Shown here: positions 1-6,705 of the stretch, in pieces
Position numbering within the stretch: the first letter of the stretch is position 1
Layout: every line of letters starts with the position of its first letter
Assembly (NCBI GenBank): GCA_016210935.1
Contig: JACQTH010000629.1
Coordinates: 1-9,663, forward strand
Source of the DNA: Acidobacteriota bacterium
Lineage (GTDB): Bacteria; Acidobacteriota; Vicinamibacteria; Vicinamibacterales; JACQTH01
Direction of reading: 5' to 3'
Length of the DNA: 9,663 bases
Made by a program: the position numbers and the translations under genes
Notes under the pieces: generated by a model
Databases searched by the model: none
Seen by the model: only the letters and a program-made list of their open reading frames with translations
Told to the model about the DNA's origin: nothing

Positions 1-883
1 GTCCCGGCACCACGAACTCGTCGCCCACGAGCAGATAGATGCGATCGCCGCGCACGGCGGGCAGCGCGGCCAGCCGCTTCCAGACATCCCGCTCGCGCGC
101 CTGCTGATTCTCCGCAAAGTCATCGGGATGAAACTCCACGATGACTTCCGGCGCTCGCGCCAGCATCATCTCCGTCGTCGCCTGCACCGATTCACGCTGG
201 GAGTCTCCGAAGACGTTCTCGCCCCCGGCGGTCGAAAGCATGTCGTGGATGAATCCAATCCCACCGCTCACGTACACGTTCCGTAACGATCCAGGTTCCC
301 GGCCGAACACGACGAGGGTTCGCGGTCGCCGCGCTGACCCAACTCGATTTCGAATCCCGAGGAGCCTTGCCTCGAGGTCTGAAGCGATCGTTCCGGCGCG
401 AGCCTCGAGCCCGAGCCGTGCCCCGAGCTGCCGAATCGTCGCGGTAATATCCGCGATCCCCCCATGCGCATACGCGAACATCGGGATGTGTGCGCGCTCC
501 AACTGCGATTTCAGATTCAATTGAGTGCCGTACACGATCACGAGGTCAGGACGAAGCGCAAGGATCGCTTCAAGGTCCGGATCGAGCAGGCCACCGACCT
601 TCCGCAGTCGCGACACCTCCGGCGGGCGGCGGTCGAAGCTGCTGACGCCGACGATGGGTGGCCCCGCGCCAATGGCGAACAGCATTTCGGTGACGGCGGG
701 AACGAGCGAGACGATGCGTTGAGGCGTCGGGGCCGGCTGAGGGTCGGCCTGGCCGCTTCGAGTATCGTTTGAAACCAGGCTATAGCTTGGTCCCACGAGG
801 GAGGAGCCGTTTGAAACCAAGCTAAAGGTTAGTCCCACGAGTCCAAACAACAGGACCAGAACAACCAAGATGATTCTCTTCAT
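1..883 (-). CDS. btuF: Cobalamin ABC transporter periplasmic binding protein, BtuF-like (3' end outside window)
   Basis: This is a periplasmic corrinoid-binding protein that would deliver substrate to the fused ABC importer encoded just upstream. Reading the minus strand from the ATG at 883 gives 294 open codons running off the window edge. Residues 4-20 form a hydrophobic signal or anchor segment. There is no lipobox cysteine, so it is probably not a lipoprotein. The TroA/FecB-type binding fold begins at about residue 56 with RIVSLVPAVTEMLFAIGAG, followed by VGGLLDPDLEAILALRPDLV (about 92-111), which is typical of BtuF/FecB proteins. The C-terminal lobe contains VRGDRIYLLVGDEFVVPG, so only a few tens of residues are probably missing. 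The start overlaps the preceding stop as ATGA (883-880), indicating translational coupling. Oddly, residues about 14-40 are encoded by two in-frame REP-like repeats. The family is certain; the cobalamin ligand is inferred from the upstream riboswitch. Confidence 0.9.
   Translation of the reverse strand, partial: MKRIILVVLVLLFGLVGLTFSLVSNGSSLVGPSYSLVSNDTRSGQADPQPAPTPQRIVSLVPAVTEMLFAIGAGPPIVGVSSFDRRPPEVSRLRKVGGLLDPDLEAILALRPDLVIVYGTQLNLKSQLERAHIPMFAYAHGGIADITATIRQLGARLGLEARAGTIASDLEARLLGIRNRVGSARRPRTLVVFGREPGSLRNVYVSGGIGFIHDMLSTAGGENVFGDSQRESVQATTEMMLARAPEVIVEFHPDDFAENQQARERDVWKRLAALPAVRGDRIYLLVGDEFVVPG
766..841 (-). repeat. Two tandem REP-like units inside the btuF 5' coding region
   Basis: Two 34-bp copies lie at 766-799 and 808-841, identical at 30 of 34 positions and offset by 42 bp (14 codons). 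On the minus strand each begins CTCGTGG and continues into an imperfect hairpin (for example ACCAAGC-TATA-GCCTGGT), then TTTCAAACG. This matches the general REP layout of a GTGG head followed by a hairpin. Because 42 is a multiple of three, both copies are read in frame and produce a repeated peptide, with LVGLTFSLVSN followed by LVGPSYSLVSN, at the end of the signal peptide and in the linker before the binding domain. Confidence 0.8.
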
Positions 884-2718
884 CGCCTTCGAAGCAGGAG
901 CGAGAGAAAGAACGGTCCGCCGATCATCGCCGTGACAATCCCGACGGGCAGCTCGAGCGGGGCGAGAATCGTCCGCGCGACGACGTCGCAGGTCACGAGA
1001 AACGCCGCGCCGAACAGCGCCGACGCCGGCAGCACCATACGGTGATCGGATCCGACGAGCAGCCGCACCAGGTGCGGGACCACAATTCCGATGAACCCGA
1101 CCGGTCCGGACAGCGACACCGCTGCACCCGTCGCGACTGACGCGCTCATGAATGCCAGCCGCTGAGCGCGCCGGACATCCACCCCCCGCGTTGCAGCGGA
1201 CGCATCATCAACGCTCATCAGATTCAGCGCACGAGGCAGCCGGGCGAAGCCGCCGAATGCCAGCGCCATGAAGGGAAGCGCGGCGACGATCGGCGCGTAG
1301 CTCGCGACGTCCAGATCGCCGAGCAGCCACTGCACCGTCCTGAAGGTCTGCGAGAAATCGGACAGGAATTGCAGGAACAGGATGATCGCGGACAGCAGCG
1401 CATTCAGCGTCACGCCGGCGAGCAACAGAACGTTCGTCGACAAGGCGCGCTGCCGTGCCCGGGCCAGCGCGTACACGATCACCATGGCGCCGAGAGACCC
1501 GAGCAGGCTGACGAACGCGACGGGCGGCAAAACTGACAGGCCGACATTGATCTCGAAGGTCAAGGCGACTATCGCGCCCAGCGCCGCGCCCGCCGAGACG
1601 CCGAGCGTGTCCGGCGCCGCCAGCGGGTTTCGCAGCAGCGCCTGCATCATGACGCCGGCCGCCGCCAGGCTGGCCCCGACGAGCGCGCCGGCGAGCGCGC
1701 GGGGCAGCCGCGCGATGAAGAAGATCTGCGCGTCGACATTGTCGGCGAACGGAATCGATCGGTCGAACGCACGCGCCAGGCTGATGGTGGTGGGCCCGAC
1801 CAGAGGCGCCAGCAGGCAGGCGAGTATCGCGAGCGCGGCAAACCAGGGGAGCGTTCGGACAAGACGCTGCCGAATGTGCGCGTCCGGTGTCGCGGCGACT
1901 TTGTGAGTGGCACCAACGCCGCCGATGTCGCGTGCCGCGATGTCACTCGTCACGGCGACCGGCACGACGACGGCATGCGAGGCGGCGGCGTCGTAGCTGA
2001 CGTGCGCCTCGACATCGTAGAGCGCACGAACCGCCTCGGGTGACAGCACGGTCGCGGCCGCACCCGCCGCCAGGACTCTTCCGGCCTTCAGCAACACCAG
2101 CTCGTCGCACACCGACAGCGCGAAATTCAAGTCGTGCGTGGCGAGAACGAGCGTCACCGCGCGTTCCCTGTTCAGGCGGCGCAGCAGCGCCGCGATCTCG
2201 AGCTGATACCGGAGATCGAGTGACGCCGTCGGTTCGTCCAGCAGCATCAGCTCCGCAGACTGGGCGAGCGCGGCGGCGATGACGACCCGCTGCTTTTCAC
2301 CGCCGCTCAGCGTGCGGAACAGGCGGGATCGGAGATGGGCCGTCCCGGTCTCGGCCAGCGCATCGCGCACAATCGCGACATCGGCCGGCCCTTCGAGCTG
2401 GAAGTCCGACAGATGCGGGTAGCGGCCCATCAGGGCCACTTCCATCACGGAGTACTCGAACGCCAGACGAGTTTCCTGCGGGACGTACGACAACCGCCGC
2501 GCAAGGCTCCGCCGGGACAGCCGGGCCACATCATGATCGTTCAGCAGGACATACCCGCTCGACGGTCGCAGCGTCCCGGCCATCAACCCGAGGAGCGTCG
2601 ATTTTCCGGATCCGTTCGGTCCCAGGACGCCCACCACGCGACCTCGGGGCGACGCCAGCGTGACGCCGGAAATGACCGGGTGCTCGTAGGCGAACGAAAC
2701 GTTATCGAGGCGAAGCAA
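880..2718 (-). CDS. Single-chain cobalamin ABC importer: ATPase (BtuD-like) fused to permease (BtuC-like)
   Basis: This protein would use ATP to pull corrinoid from BtuF across the inner membrane. The 612-residue chain has an N-terminal ATPase and a C-terminal permease. The ATPase shows Walker A GPNGSGKST (33-41), Q-loop Q81, signature LSGGE (137-141), Walker B LMLLDEP (157-163) and switch His195. A linker at about 256-288 leads to a FecCD/BtuC-type permease of about ten helices, including ARLPRALAGALVGASLAAAG (336-355), NPLAAPDTLGVSAGAALGA (364-382) and the cytoplasmic loop motif GFIGIVVPHLVR (541-552). Usually these are two proteins; here one chain would dimerise. The start is TTG at 2718, inside the last codons of the receptor gene (17-base overlap); no better start lies nearby and the resulting MLRLDNVSFAY is a normal ATPase beginning. 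The stop overlaps the btuF start. The domains are certain; cobalamin as substrate comes from context, with iron-siderophore or haem as alternatives. Confidence 0.93.
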   Translation of the reverse strand: MLRLDNVSFAYEHPVISGVTLASPRGRVVGVLGPNGSGKSTLLGLMAGTLRPSSGYVLLNDHDVARLSRRSLARRLSYVPQETRLAFEYSVMEVALMGRYPHLSDFQLEGPADVAIVRDALAETGTAHLRSRLFRTLSGGEKQRVVIAAALAQSAELMLLDEPTASLDLRYQLEIAALLRRLNRERAVTLVLATHDLNFALSVCDELVLLKAGRVLAAGAAATVLSPEAVRALYDVEAHVSYDAAASHAVVVPVAVTSDIAARDIGGVGATHKVAATPDAHIRQRLVRTLPWFAALAILACLLAPLVGPTTISLARAFDRSIPFADNVDAQIFFIARLPRALAGALVGASLAAAGVMMQALLRNPLAAPDTLGVSAGAALGAIVALTFEINVGLSVLPPVAFVSLLGSLGAMVIVYALARARQRALSTNVLLLAGVTLNALLSAIILFLQFLSDFSQTFRTVQWLLGDLDVASYAPIVAALPFMALAFGGFARLPRALNLMSVDDASAATRGVDVRRAQRLAFMSASVATGAAVSLSGPVGFIGIVVPHLVRLLVGSDHRMVLPASALFGAAFLVTCDVVARTILAPLELPVGIVTAMIGGPFFLSLLLRRR

Positions 2719-5101
2719 CCCTGATCCCGATCGTCAGCGAGCGCCCGATGGCGGGGAAGCCAAGAGCCTCCTCGTAAAAACGATCGGACACGTTGTCGAT
2801 GCGGCCGAAGATCTCGAGATGCCGCGTCAGCTCTGCGGCGGCGCCGATGTCGATCACGCCAAAGCCCGCCGCGTTGAACAACCCGAAGGTGGCGCCAAAC
2901 GATGGCTCGACATCGAGCGCCGGCCCGCGCGCCTTCAGGCGAGCAAAGCTGGTCAATCCTCCACGGACAAACAGCGCGTCGATGTACCCCTGATGGCGTG
3001 GGCGGCGGAGTAATGGATCCCCCGGGGTGAACGGGGGCGGCGCGCTGCCGCTTCGATCGACCGCGAGAATCTCGGTGTCGAGCCACGTGTAGCCGGTTCG
3101 CACGTGCAGCCCCTGCGTGGATCGCCAGGCGGCGGAGATCTCAACCCCGCGCGCGCGCGCGTTCGAGATGTTGTCGGTCCTGAAGCGGCTGGCGTCGCGC
3201 AACGATCGCCCGACCGCGACGATGAGGTCGTCGTACTGGTTGAAGAACGCCGTCCCTTCGAAAACGAAGCGTCCGGCGAGAAAAGCCTGTTCGGCCCCCA
3301 CCTCGAGGCTCCGGCTGCGCTCCGGTTTCAGCGAAGGATTGTCGGTAAAGGCGATTTCGAAGGCATCGGGCGGACGGATCCCGGTGCCGGCGCTCAAGCG
3401 GAGTTTCGTCCAGCCCCTGTCCGACGGCGGTGCCACGAAAAACGCCCCGGAGATTTTTGGATTCACCGAAGTGACCACATTCGCATCGAAGGCAGGACGA
3501 GGCGAAAAGATGCTGGGGTTGGGCTCCAGGCCGTTCCGGCGGATGTGTTCGACCCGCACCCCGCCCGTGATGAACAGACGGCCGTTCTGACCGTAGCGCG
3601 CCTCCGCGAACGATCCGACGATCCGGCGTTCGATCGGAATCTCCTGGAACTGCGCGCCCGTAATGAACGTGCTCGCGGCCTGCTCGCGCTGTACCTCGGT
3701 CCCGCCCGAGAGATCAATCCCGCCGCGGCCGATGACATCCGCTTGGACCCGAACCGTCGAACGCCGGGTATCGGACGTGCTGCTGCCGAACGAGCTGACG
3801 AACATCCCGTGCTGCTTGAAATGTCCCGCCTGGACGCGTGTTCGAACGGCCGTGCCCCACGCGCGCGAGCCGCTGATGGAAAACAGCCGCGCTTCGGTCT
3901 CGCCGCGGGAGATACGATCCACCCCTCCGAAGAAGCCTCGTGGATCCGATCCGAACGGACCCGGGAAGCCCCGATCGCTCGTCGTCCATCGCGCTCGTGC
4001 CCGGATGTCCCCCTGACCGCCAGCCCATCCGAGGCCCGCTGACGCATGTTTCAGGAGCGAGTCGTCGTTCGAGACCCTCTCGTTGGTGGCGCGCGTGGCG
4101 CCGGTAAAGCCGTCGCTGGCGAACCGCTCGCCGCCGAGACTCCACGACCATCCGCGCTGCGCTCCCTGTGTCCGGGCCGCCAGCCGGGTCGTCTCGAAGC
4201 TGCCGCCTTCGAGGAGGCCGCCGAACAGGGGACCCGCGCCCTGGCCGGTGACAATCTGGACCACGGAGCCGATCGCGTTCGCACCAAAGAGCGCGCTTTG
4301 GGGGCCGCGCACGGTTTCAATCCGCTCGATGTCTTCGATCGGGAGCATCGAGAAATCAAGCCCGCCGCCGAACAGGTTGATCGGGAATCCGTCGACCAGC
4401 ACGAGCGTGAAATCGGATTCACCGCCCCGCGGGAAGATCGACGTCAGCGCGCCTCGTCCCCCGCTGCGCGTGACCCCGAGTCCCGGCACGAGCCGGAGCG
4501 CGTCGGTGACGCTCTCGAGTTGGCGGCCGGCGAAGTCGTCTTTGGTCAGGACCGTCAGACTCTCAGCGGTCTGTGAGAGGGGACGTTCTATCTGCGACGC
4601 CGTGACAACGATCGACTCGCTGAGCGCGGTGATGCGCAACCGCACCGTGACGACCTGCTCCTGATCGGCGGCAACGCGAACGATGAGCGGATCCGCGCGG
4701 AAACCGTCGACGAGGGGAAGGACCTCGTACGATCCCTCGGGGATATGGTCGAAGCGGAACGTTCCGGTCGCGTCGGTCAGCGTCTCGCGGGATCCGATGA
4801 GCGGCGAGGTGATGGCGAGCCGCGCGCGCGCAACGGCGCGGCCGTCGGGGTCGAGCATCGTGCCGCGAAGCGTCGCCGCCTCTGCAATGGATCGAGGCAG
4901 GCTGAACAGAACCGCAACAACCAGGAGAGTGGAGAAATGGGGATGTTTTGAAGCGATCGCGAGGGAGCGGAGCGGGGCTAAGGGGCCCCCGCGAGCGACC
5001 GAGCTTGGCGGGGTGCGGCCGTTCGCCGGAACCGGCTCGAACTCGTTGGGATTGCGCGGATGTGCGGGGTCCCCGCCATTCAAGAAAAGCCGAACAGGCA
5101 C
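2702..5101 (-). CDS. btuB: TonB-dependent outer-membrane receptor, BtuB-like, with N-terminal carboxypeptidase-regulatory-like domain
   Basis: This outer-membrane beta-barrel would bind a corrinoid and import it using TonB energy. From the GTG at 5101 it is 799 residues. A hydrophobic signal core FSTLLVVAVLFSL (56-68) ends with a probable cleavage after AEA (75). A carboxypeptidase-regulatory-like domain follows (77-155), then a TonB-box-like ESIVVTA (162-168, compare DTLVVTA of BtuB), a plug (about 172-288, with RGPQSALFGANAIGSVVQIV at 265-284) and the barrel to the end. The frame is open up to an ATG at 5422, but that start would lie inside the riboswitch. The GTG at 5101 has AGGAGG five bases away and is preferred. 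The 55 residues before the signal core are unusually long and low in complexity. The last residues are VASPR rather than the usual terminal aromatic, perhaps because the end overlaps the next gene. B12 specificity is inferred from the riboswitch and operon. Confidence 0.88.
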   Translation of the reverse strand: MPVRLFLNGGDPAHPRNPNEFEPVPANGRTPPSSVARGGPLAPLRSLAIASKHPHFSTLLVVAVLFSLPRSIAEAATLRGTMLDPDGRAVARARLAITSPLIGSRETLTDATGTFRFDHIPEGSYEVLPLVDGFRADPLIVRVAADQEQVVTVRLRITALSESIVVTASQIERPLSQTAESLTVLTKDDFAGRQLESVTDALRLVPGLGVTRSGGRGALTSIFPRGGESDFTLVLVDGFPINLFGGGLDFSMLPIEDIERIETVRGPQSALFGANAIGSVVQIVTGQGAGPLFGGLLEGGSFETTRLAARTQGAQRGWSWSLGGERFASDGFTGATRATNERVSNDDSLLKHASAGLGWAGGQGDIRARARWTTSDRGFPGPFGSDPRGFFGGVDRISRGETEARLFSISGSRAWGTAVRTRVQAGHFKQHGMFVSSFGSSTSDTRRSTVRVQADVIGRGGIDLSGGTEVQREQAASTFITGAQFQEIPIERRIVGSFAEARYGQNGRLFITGGVRVEHIRRNGLEPNPSIFSPRPAFDANVVTSVNPKISGAFFVAPPSDRGWTKLRLSAGTGIRPPDAFEIAFTDNPSLKPERSRSLEVGAEQAFLAGRFVFEGTAFFNQYDDLIVAVGRSLRDASRFRTDNISNARARGVEISAAWRSTQGLHVRTGYTWLDTEILAVDRSGSAPPPFTPGDPLLRRPRHQGYIDALFVRGGLTSFARLKARGPALDVEPSFGATFGLFNAAGFGVIDIGAAAELTRHLEIFGRIDNVSDRFYEEALGFPAIGRSLTIGIRVASPR

Positions 5102-5106
5102 TGGCG

Positions 5107-5132
5107 CCTCCTTCCGGCGTGTCTCGCGCCGG
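5107..5132 (-). promoter_or_regulatory. Shine-Dalgarno of the receptor gene and adjoining hairpin
   Basis: The minus strand carries GGAAGGAGG (5115-5107) five bases before the GTG at 5101, by far the best ribosome site in the region, and it decides the receptor start. Immediately upstream, CCGGCG and CGCCGG (5132-5127 and 5119-5114) form a 6-bp hairpin whose 3' arm runs into the first bases of this site. It could take part in translational control by the riboswitch. That role is inferred from position only. Confidence 0.6.
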
Positions 5133-5139
5133 CTGCGCG

Positions 5140-5174
5140 CTCGTGACCTTCCGCCTGAAGGCGGAAGCCACGAG
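5140..5174 (-). repeat. REP-like palindrome between riboswitch and receptor start
   Basis: On the minus strand the element begins CTCGTGG, followed by an 8-bp stem CTTCCGCC / GGCGGAAG around a TTCA loop, and closes with CACGAG, which pairs with the leading CTCGTG. It belongs to the same family as the elements at 5282-5305 and 8621-8688. In the mRNA it forms a strong hairpin between the B12 aptamer and the ribosome site. No U-run follows, so it is not an intrinsic terminator by itself. Confidence 0.85.
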
Positions 5175-5183
5175 GGCGGAAAA

Positions 5184-5400
5184 GACGCCCGGGAAAGAAC
5201 AGGTCTCCTGGCTCGCGGATCGTCGCGGCCGCGTTCGTCTTCCCGCATCCGCAGACGCAGTGACGGGGCGCTCCCTGTTTCGTGGCTTCCGGCTTTAGCC
5301 GGAAGATGGGCGCCCTGGGATCGCGGCCGCTCCCCGCTTACAGTGGCGGCACCGCGCAGGCGTTGCACCTGCTTCGCATGCTCCACCCGGGTGAGCGTCG
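5184..5400 (-). ncRNA. Cobalamin riboswitch in the leader of the B12 import operon
   Basis: The minus strand shows conserved blocks of the cobalamin aptamer in order: GCAGGTGCAACGCCTGC with GGTGCCGCCACTGTAAGCGG (about 5372-5334), the GTCACTG block (about 5264-5258), GCGGGAAG (about 5246-5239) and the hallmark box GCCAGGAGACCTG (5212-5200). The outer ends GACGC (5399-5395) and GCGTC (5188-5184) can close the structure. It lies directly upstream of the TonB receptor, the commonest position for this class; cobalamin binding would switch the operon off. The peripheral stem between GGGGAGC and GCGCCCC contains an inserted REP-like hairpin (5282-5305). Because no clear terminator follows and a strong ribosome site lies about 75 bases further on, control is more likely translational; this is inference. 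Confidence 0.93.
5282..5305 (+). repeat. REP-like element inside the cobalamin riboswitch
   Basis: On the plus strand a GTGG head (5282-5285) is followed by a perfect 8-bp stem CTTCCGGC / GCCGGAAG with a TTTA loop (5286-5305). The flanking TTTC and the following ATGGG resemble the flanks of the unit at 8621-8650. It is antisense to the riboswitch RNA and appears as an extra hairpin in a peripheral variable stem, leaving the recognised conserved blocks intact. Confidence 0.85.
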
Positions 5401-5412
5401 AATTGTCCAGGG

Positions 5413-5418
5413 AGTATA
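5413..5418 (-). promoter_or_regulatory. Candidate -10 box of the B12 import operon
   Basis: TATACT on the minus strand lies about 13 bases before the first base of the riboswitch closing stem, where a sigma-70-type -10 box would be expected. The region 17-18 bases further upstream does not resemble TTGACA, so the -35 is weak or absent. On the plus strand TTGTCC (5403-5408) and TACGAT (5426-5431), spaced 17 bases, could serve the divergent mqnE, but would give an almost leaderless mRNA. Both are weak calls. Confidence 0.35.
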
Positions 5419-5436
5419 GCACTGTTACGATATCGG

Positions 5437-6561
5437 ATGGGGTCCCTCATGCTTTCACGAGTTGCGAGCGCCGGTCTCGGCGACATCGCGGAAAAGCTGG
5501 ACCATGGCGAGCGACTCACGCTCGACGACGGGGTGCGGCTCTTCGAGACGCCCGATCTGTTCGCCGTCGGCTGGCTGGCGAATCGGGAGCGGGAAAGGCG
5601 GCACGGCGGCCGCACCTACTTCAACTACAACATCCGGATCGAAGCCACGAACGTCTGTGTGGCCAGCTGCCTCTTCTGCGCGTTCGCCCGACTGAAGCCC
5701 GGCGACGAGGGTTCCTACACGCTCTCGCTCGAGCAGGCCTGGGAGAAGCTTCGGCAGCGGCGTCTCCAGCCGCTGACGGAAATTCACGTCGTCAACGGAC
5801 TGCACCCGGACCTTCCGTTCGACTACTACCTGGAGCTCCTGCGCGGCTTCAAGCGAATCCGGCCCGACATTCACCTCAAGTGTTTCACTGCCGTTGAGAT
5901 TGCGTTCTTCTCCGACCTCTATGGCATGAGCGACGAGCAGGTGCTGCGCGAGCTGATGGCGGCCGGTCTCGATTCGCTGCCCGGCGGCGGCGCGGAGATT
6001 TTCGCCGAGCGGGTCCGCCGCAAGATCTGCCACGACAAGTGCGACGCGGATCGCTACCTGGCCATCCATCGAACCGCGCACCGTCTGGGGATGCGCTCGA
6101 ACGTGACCATGCTCTACGGGCACATCGAGCGGGCGGACGAACGTGTGGATCACATGCTGCGCACGCGGGCCCTGCAGGACGAGACCGGCGGGTTCCAGGC
6201 GTTCATCCCGCTCGCGTTCCATCCCGACAACAACCAGATGCGGAAGCTTCCGGCGCCGACGGCTTCCGACACGCTGCGCGTCCACGCCGTCGCGCGGCTG
6301 ATGTGCGACAACATCCCGCACGTGAAGGCGTTCTGGATCGCGACCGGCGTCGAGGTCGCGCAGACGTCGCTGTGGTTCGGGGTGGACGACCTGGATGGAA
6401 CCGTGCAGGAGGAGAAGATCTACCACATGGCGGGCGCGAAGACGCCGGAGCTCCTCACCACGGACGACATCACGCGACTCATCCGGAGCGCCGGGCGCGA
6501 GCCCGTGGAGCGGGACACGCTGTATAAGGAAGTAAGAACGAGTGAATGGGCGAATTGGTGA
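5437..6561 (+). CDS. mqnE: Aminofutalosine synthase (radical SAM), menaquinone biosynthesis
   Basis: MqnE is a cytoplasmic radical-SAM enzyme that joins the MqnA product (3-(1-carboxyvinyloxy)benzoate) to a SAM-derived adenosyl unit, giving aminofutalosine in the futalosine route to menaquinone. The 374-residue product has the radical-SAM cluster motif CVASCLFC (Cys74, Cys78, Cys81), the glycine-rich LPGGGAEIF (181-189), TMLYGHIE (224-231), QDETGGFQAFIPLAFHPDNN (247-266) and FGVDDLDGTVQEEKI (314-328). These are more like MqnE than the related MqnC. The length is normal. The start may be ATG 5437 or ATG 5449; neither has a clear ribosome site. It is divergent from the B12 operon, with only about 36 bases between the riboswitch and the start. 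The last six residues (SEWANW) are encoded by an octamer repeat array, so the natural C-terminus was probably altered. No other mqn gene is in the window. Confidence 0.94.
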   Translation: MGSLMLSRVASAGLGDIAEKLDHGERLTLDDGVRLFETPDLFAVGWLANRERERRHGGRTYFNYNIRIEATNVCVASCLFCAFARLKPGDEGSYTLSLEQAWEKLRQRRLQPLTEIHVVNGLHPDLPFDYYLELLRGFKRIRPDIHLKCFTAVEIAFFSDLYGMSDEQVLRELMAAGLDSLPGGGAEIFAERVRRKICHDKCDADRYLAIHRTAHRLGMRSNVTMLYGHIERADERVDHMLRTRALQDETGGFQAFIPLAFHPDNNQMRKLPAPTASDTLRVHAVARLMCDNIPHVKAFWIATGVEVAQTSLWFGVDDLDGTVQEEKIYHMAGAKTPELLTTDDITRLIRSAGREPVERDTLYKEVRTSEWANW

Positions 6562-6573
6562 ATTGGCGACGTG
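6542..6573 (+). repeat. Octamer-period array, four units, spanning the mqnE stop codon
   Basis: Four consecutive 8-bp units read GTGAATGG, GCGAATTG, GTGAATTG and GCGACGTG. The array starts within mqnE, supplies its final codons and its TGA stop (6559-6561), and continues beyond. It is a degenerate inverted partner of the array at 6606-6637; over 28 bases, 23 positions match in inverted alignment. Confidence 0.7.
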
Positions 6574-6605
6574 AGTTAGCACCGGCCCCTTTTCGCGTGG
6601 GAATC

Positions 6606-6637
6606 CCATTCGCGAATTCACCGACTCACCAATTCAC
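6606..6637 (-). repeat. Octamer-period array, four units, inverted relative to the array at the mqnE end
   Basis: On the minus strand the units read GTGAATTG, GTGAGTCG, GTGAATTC and GCGAATGG. The unit and period are the same as at 6542-6573 but in opposite orientation, separated by about 32 bases. The pair could fold into a long imperfect hairpin in the mqnE 3' untranslated region. Confidence 0.65.
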
Positions 6638-6666
6638 CGGTTTCTCCAGTGGTATACTGAAACCGG
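6637..6666 (+). other. Hairpin in the mqnE-nadA gap, with a possible -10 box in its loop
   Basis: CCGGTTT (6637-6643) pairs perfectly with AAACCGG (6660-6666); inside, CAGT and ACTG form a further 4-bp stem with a GGTAT loop. The loop region also contains TATACT (6653-6658), a good -10 match without a convincing -35. The element abuts the terminator-like hairpin at 6667-6705. It could be a processing or regulatory structure in the leader of nadA, or part of its promoter. Confidence 0.45.
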
Positions 6667-6705
6667 GTCAACCTGATGGCGATAGCCTGACGGGTTGGCT
6701 TTTTT
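6667..6705 (+). terminator. Terminator-like hairpin with U-run between mqnE and nadA (terminator or nadA attenuator)
   Basis: GTCAACC (6667-6673) pairs with GGTTGGC (6693-6699), seven pairs including one G-T, followed immediately by six T (6700-6705). Inside, GGC-GATA-GCC forms a second short stem, separated by an internal loop TGAT / TGACG. This fits an intrinsic terminator ending mqnE transcription 38 bases before nadA. As it lies within the possible nadA leader it might instead be conditional. The internal loop resembles a structured motif more than a plain terminator stem. Confidence 0.6.

Noticed and set aside
3104..4042. Open frame of 312 codons on the plus strand within the receptor gene
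   Set aside because: It is opposite the receptor barrel coding sequence, is rich in Arg/Pro/Ala without motifs, and has no ribosome site or family resemblance.
5102..5422. Upstream ATG at 5422 as the start of the TonB receptor
   Set aside because: The extra 107 codons lie over the cobalamin riboswitch and the REP-like hairpin and encode arginine/proline-rich non-protein-like sequence; the GTG at 5101 has a strong ribosome site.
5455..6621. Long open frame (388 codons) on the minus strand opposite mqnE
   Set aside because: It is antisense to a clear aminofutalosine synthase, has no recognisable domain, and is expected from high GC and codon bias.
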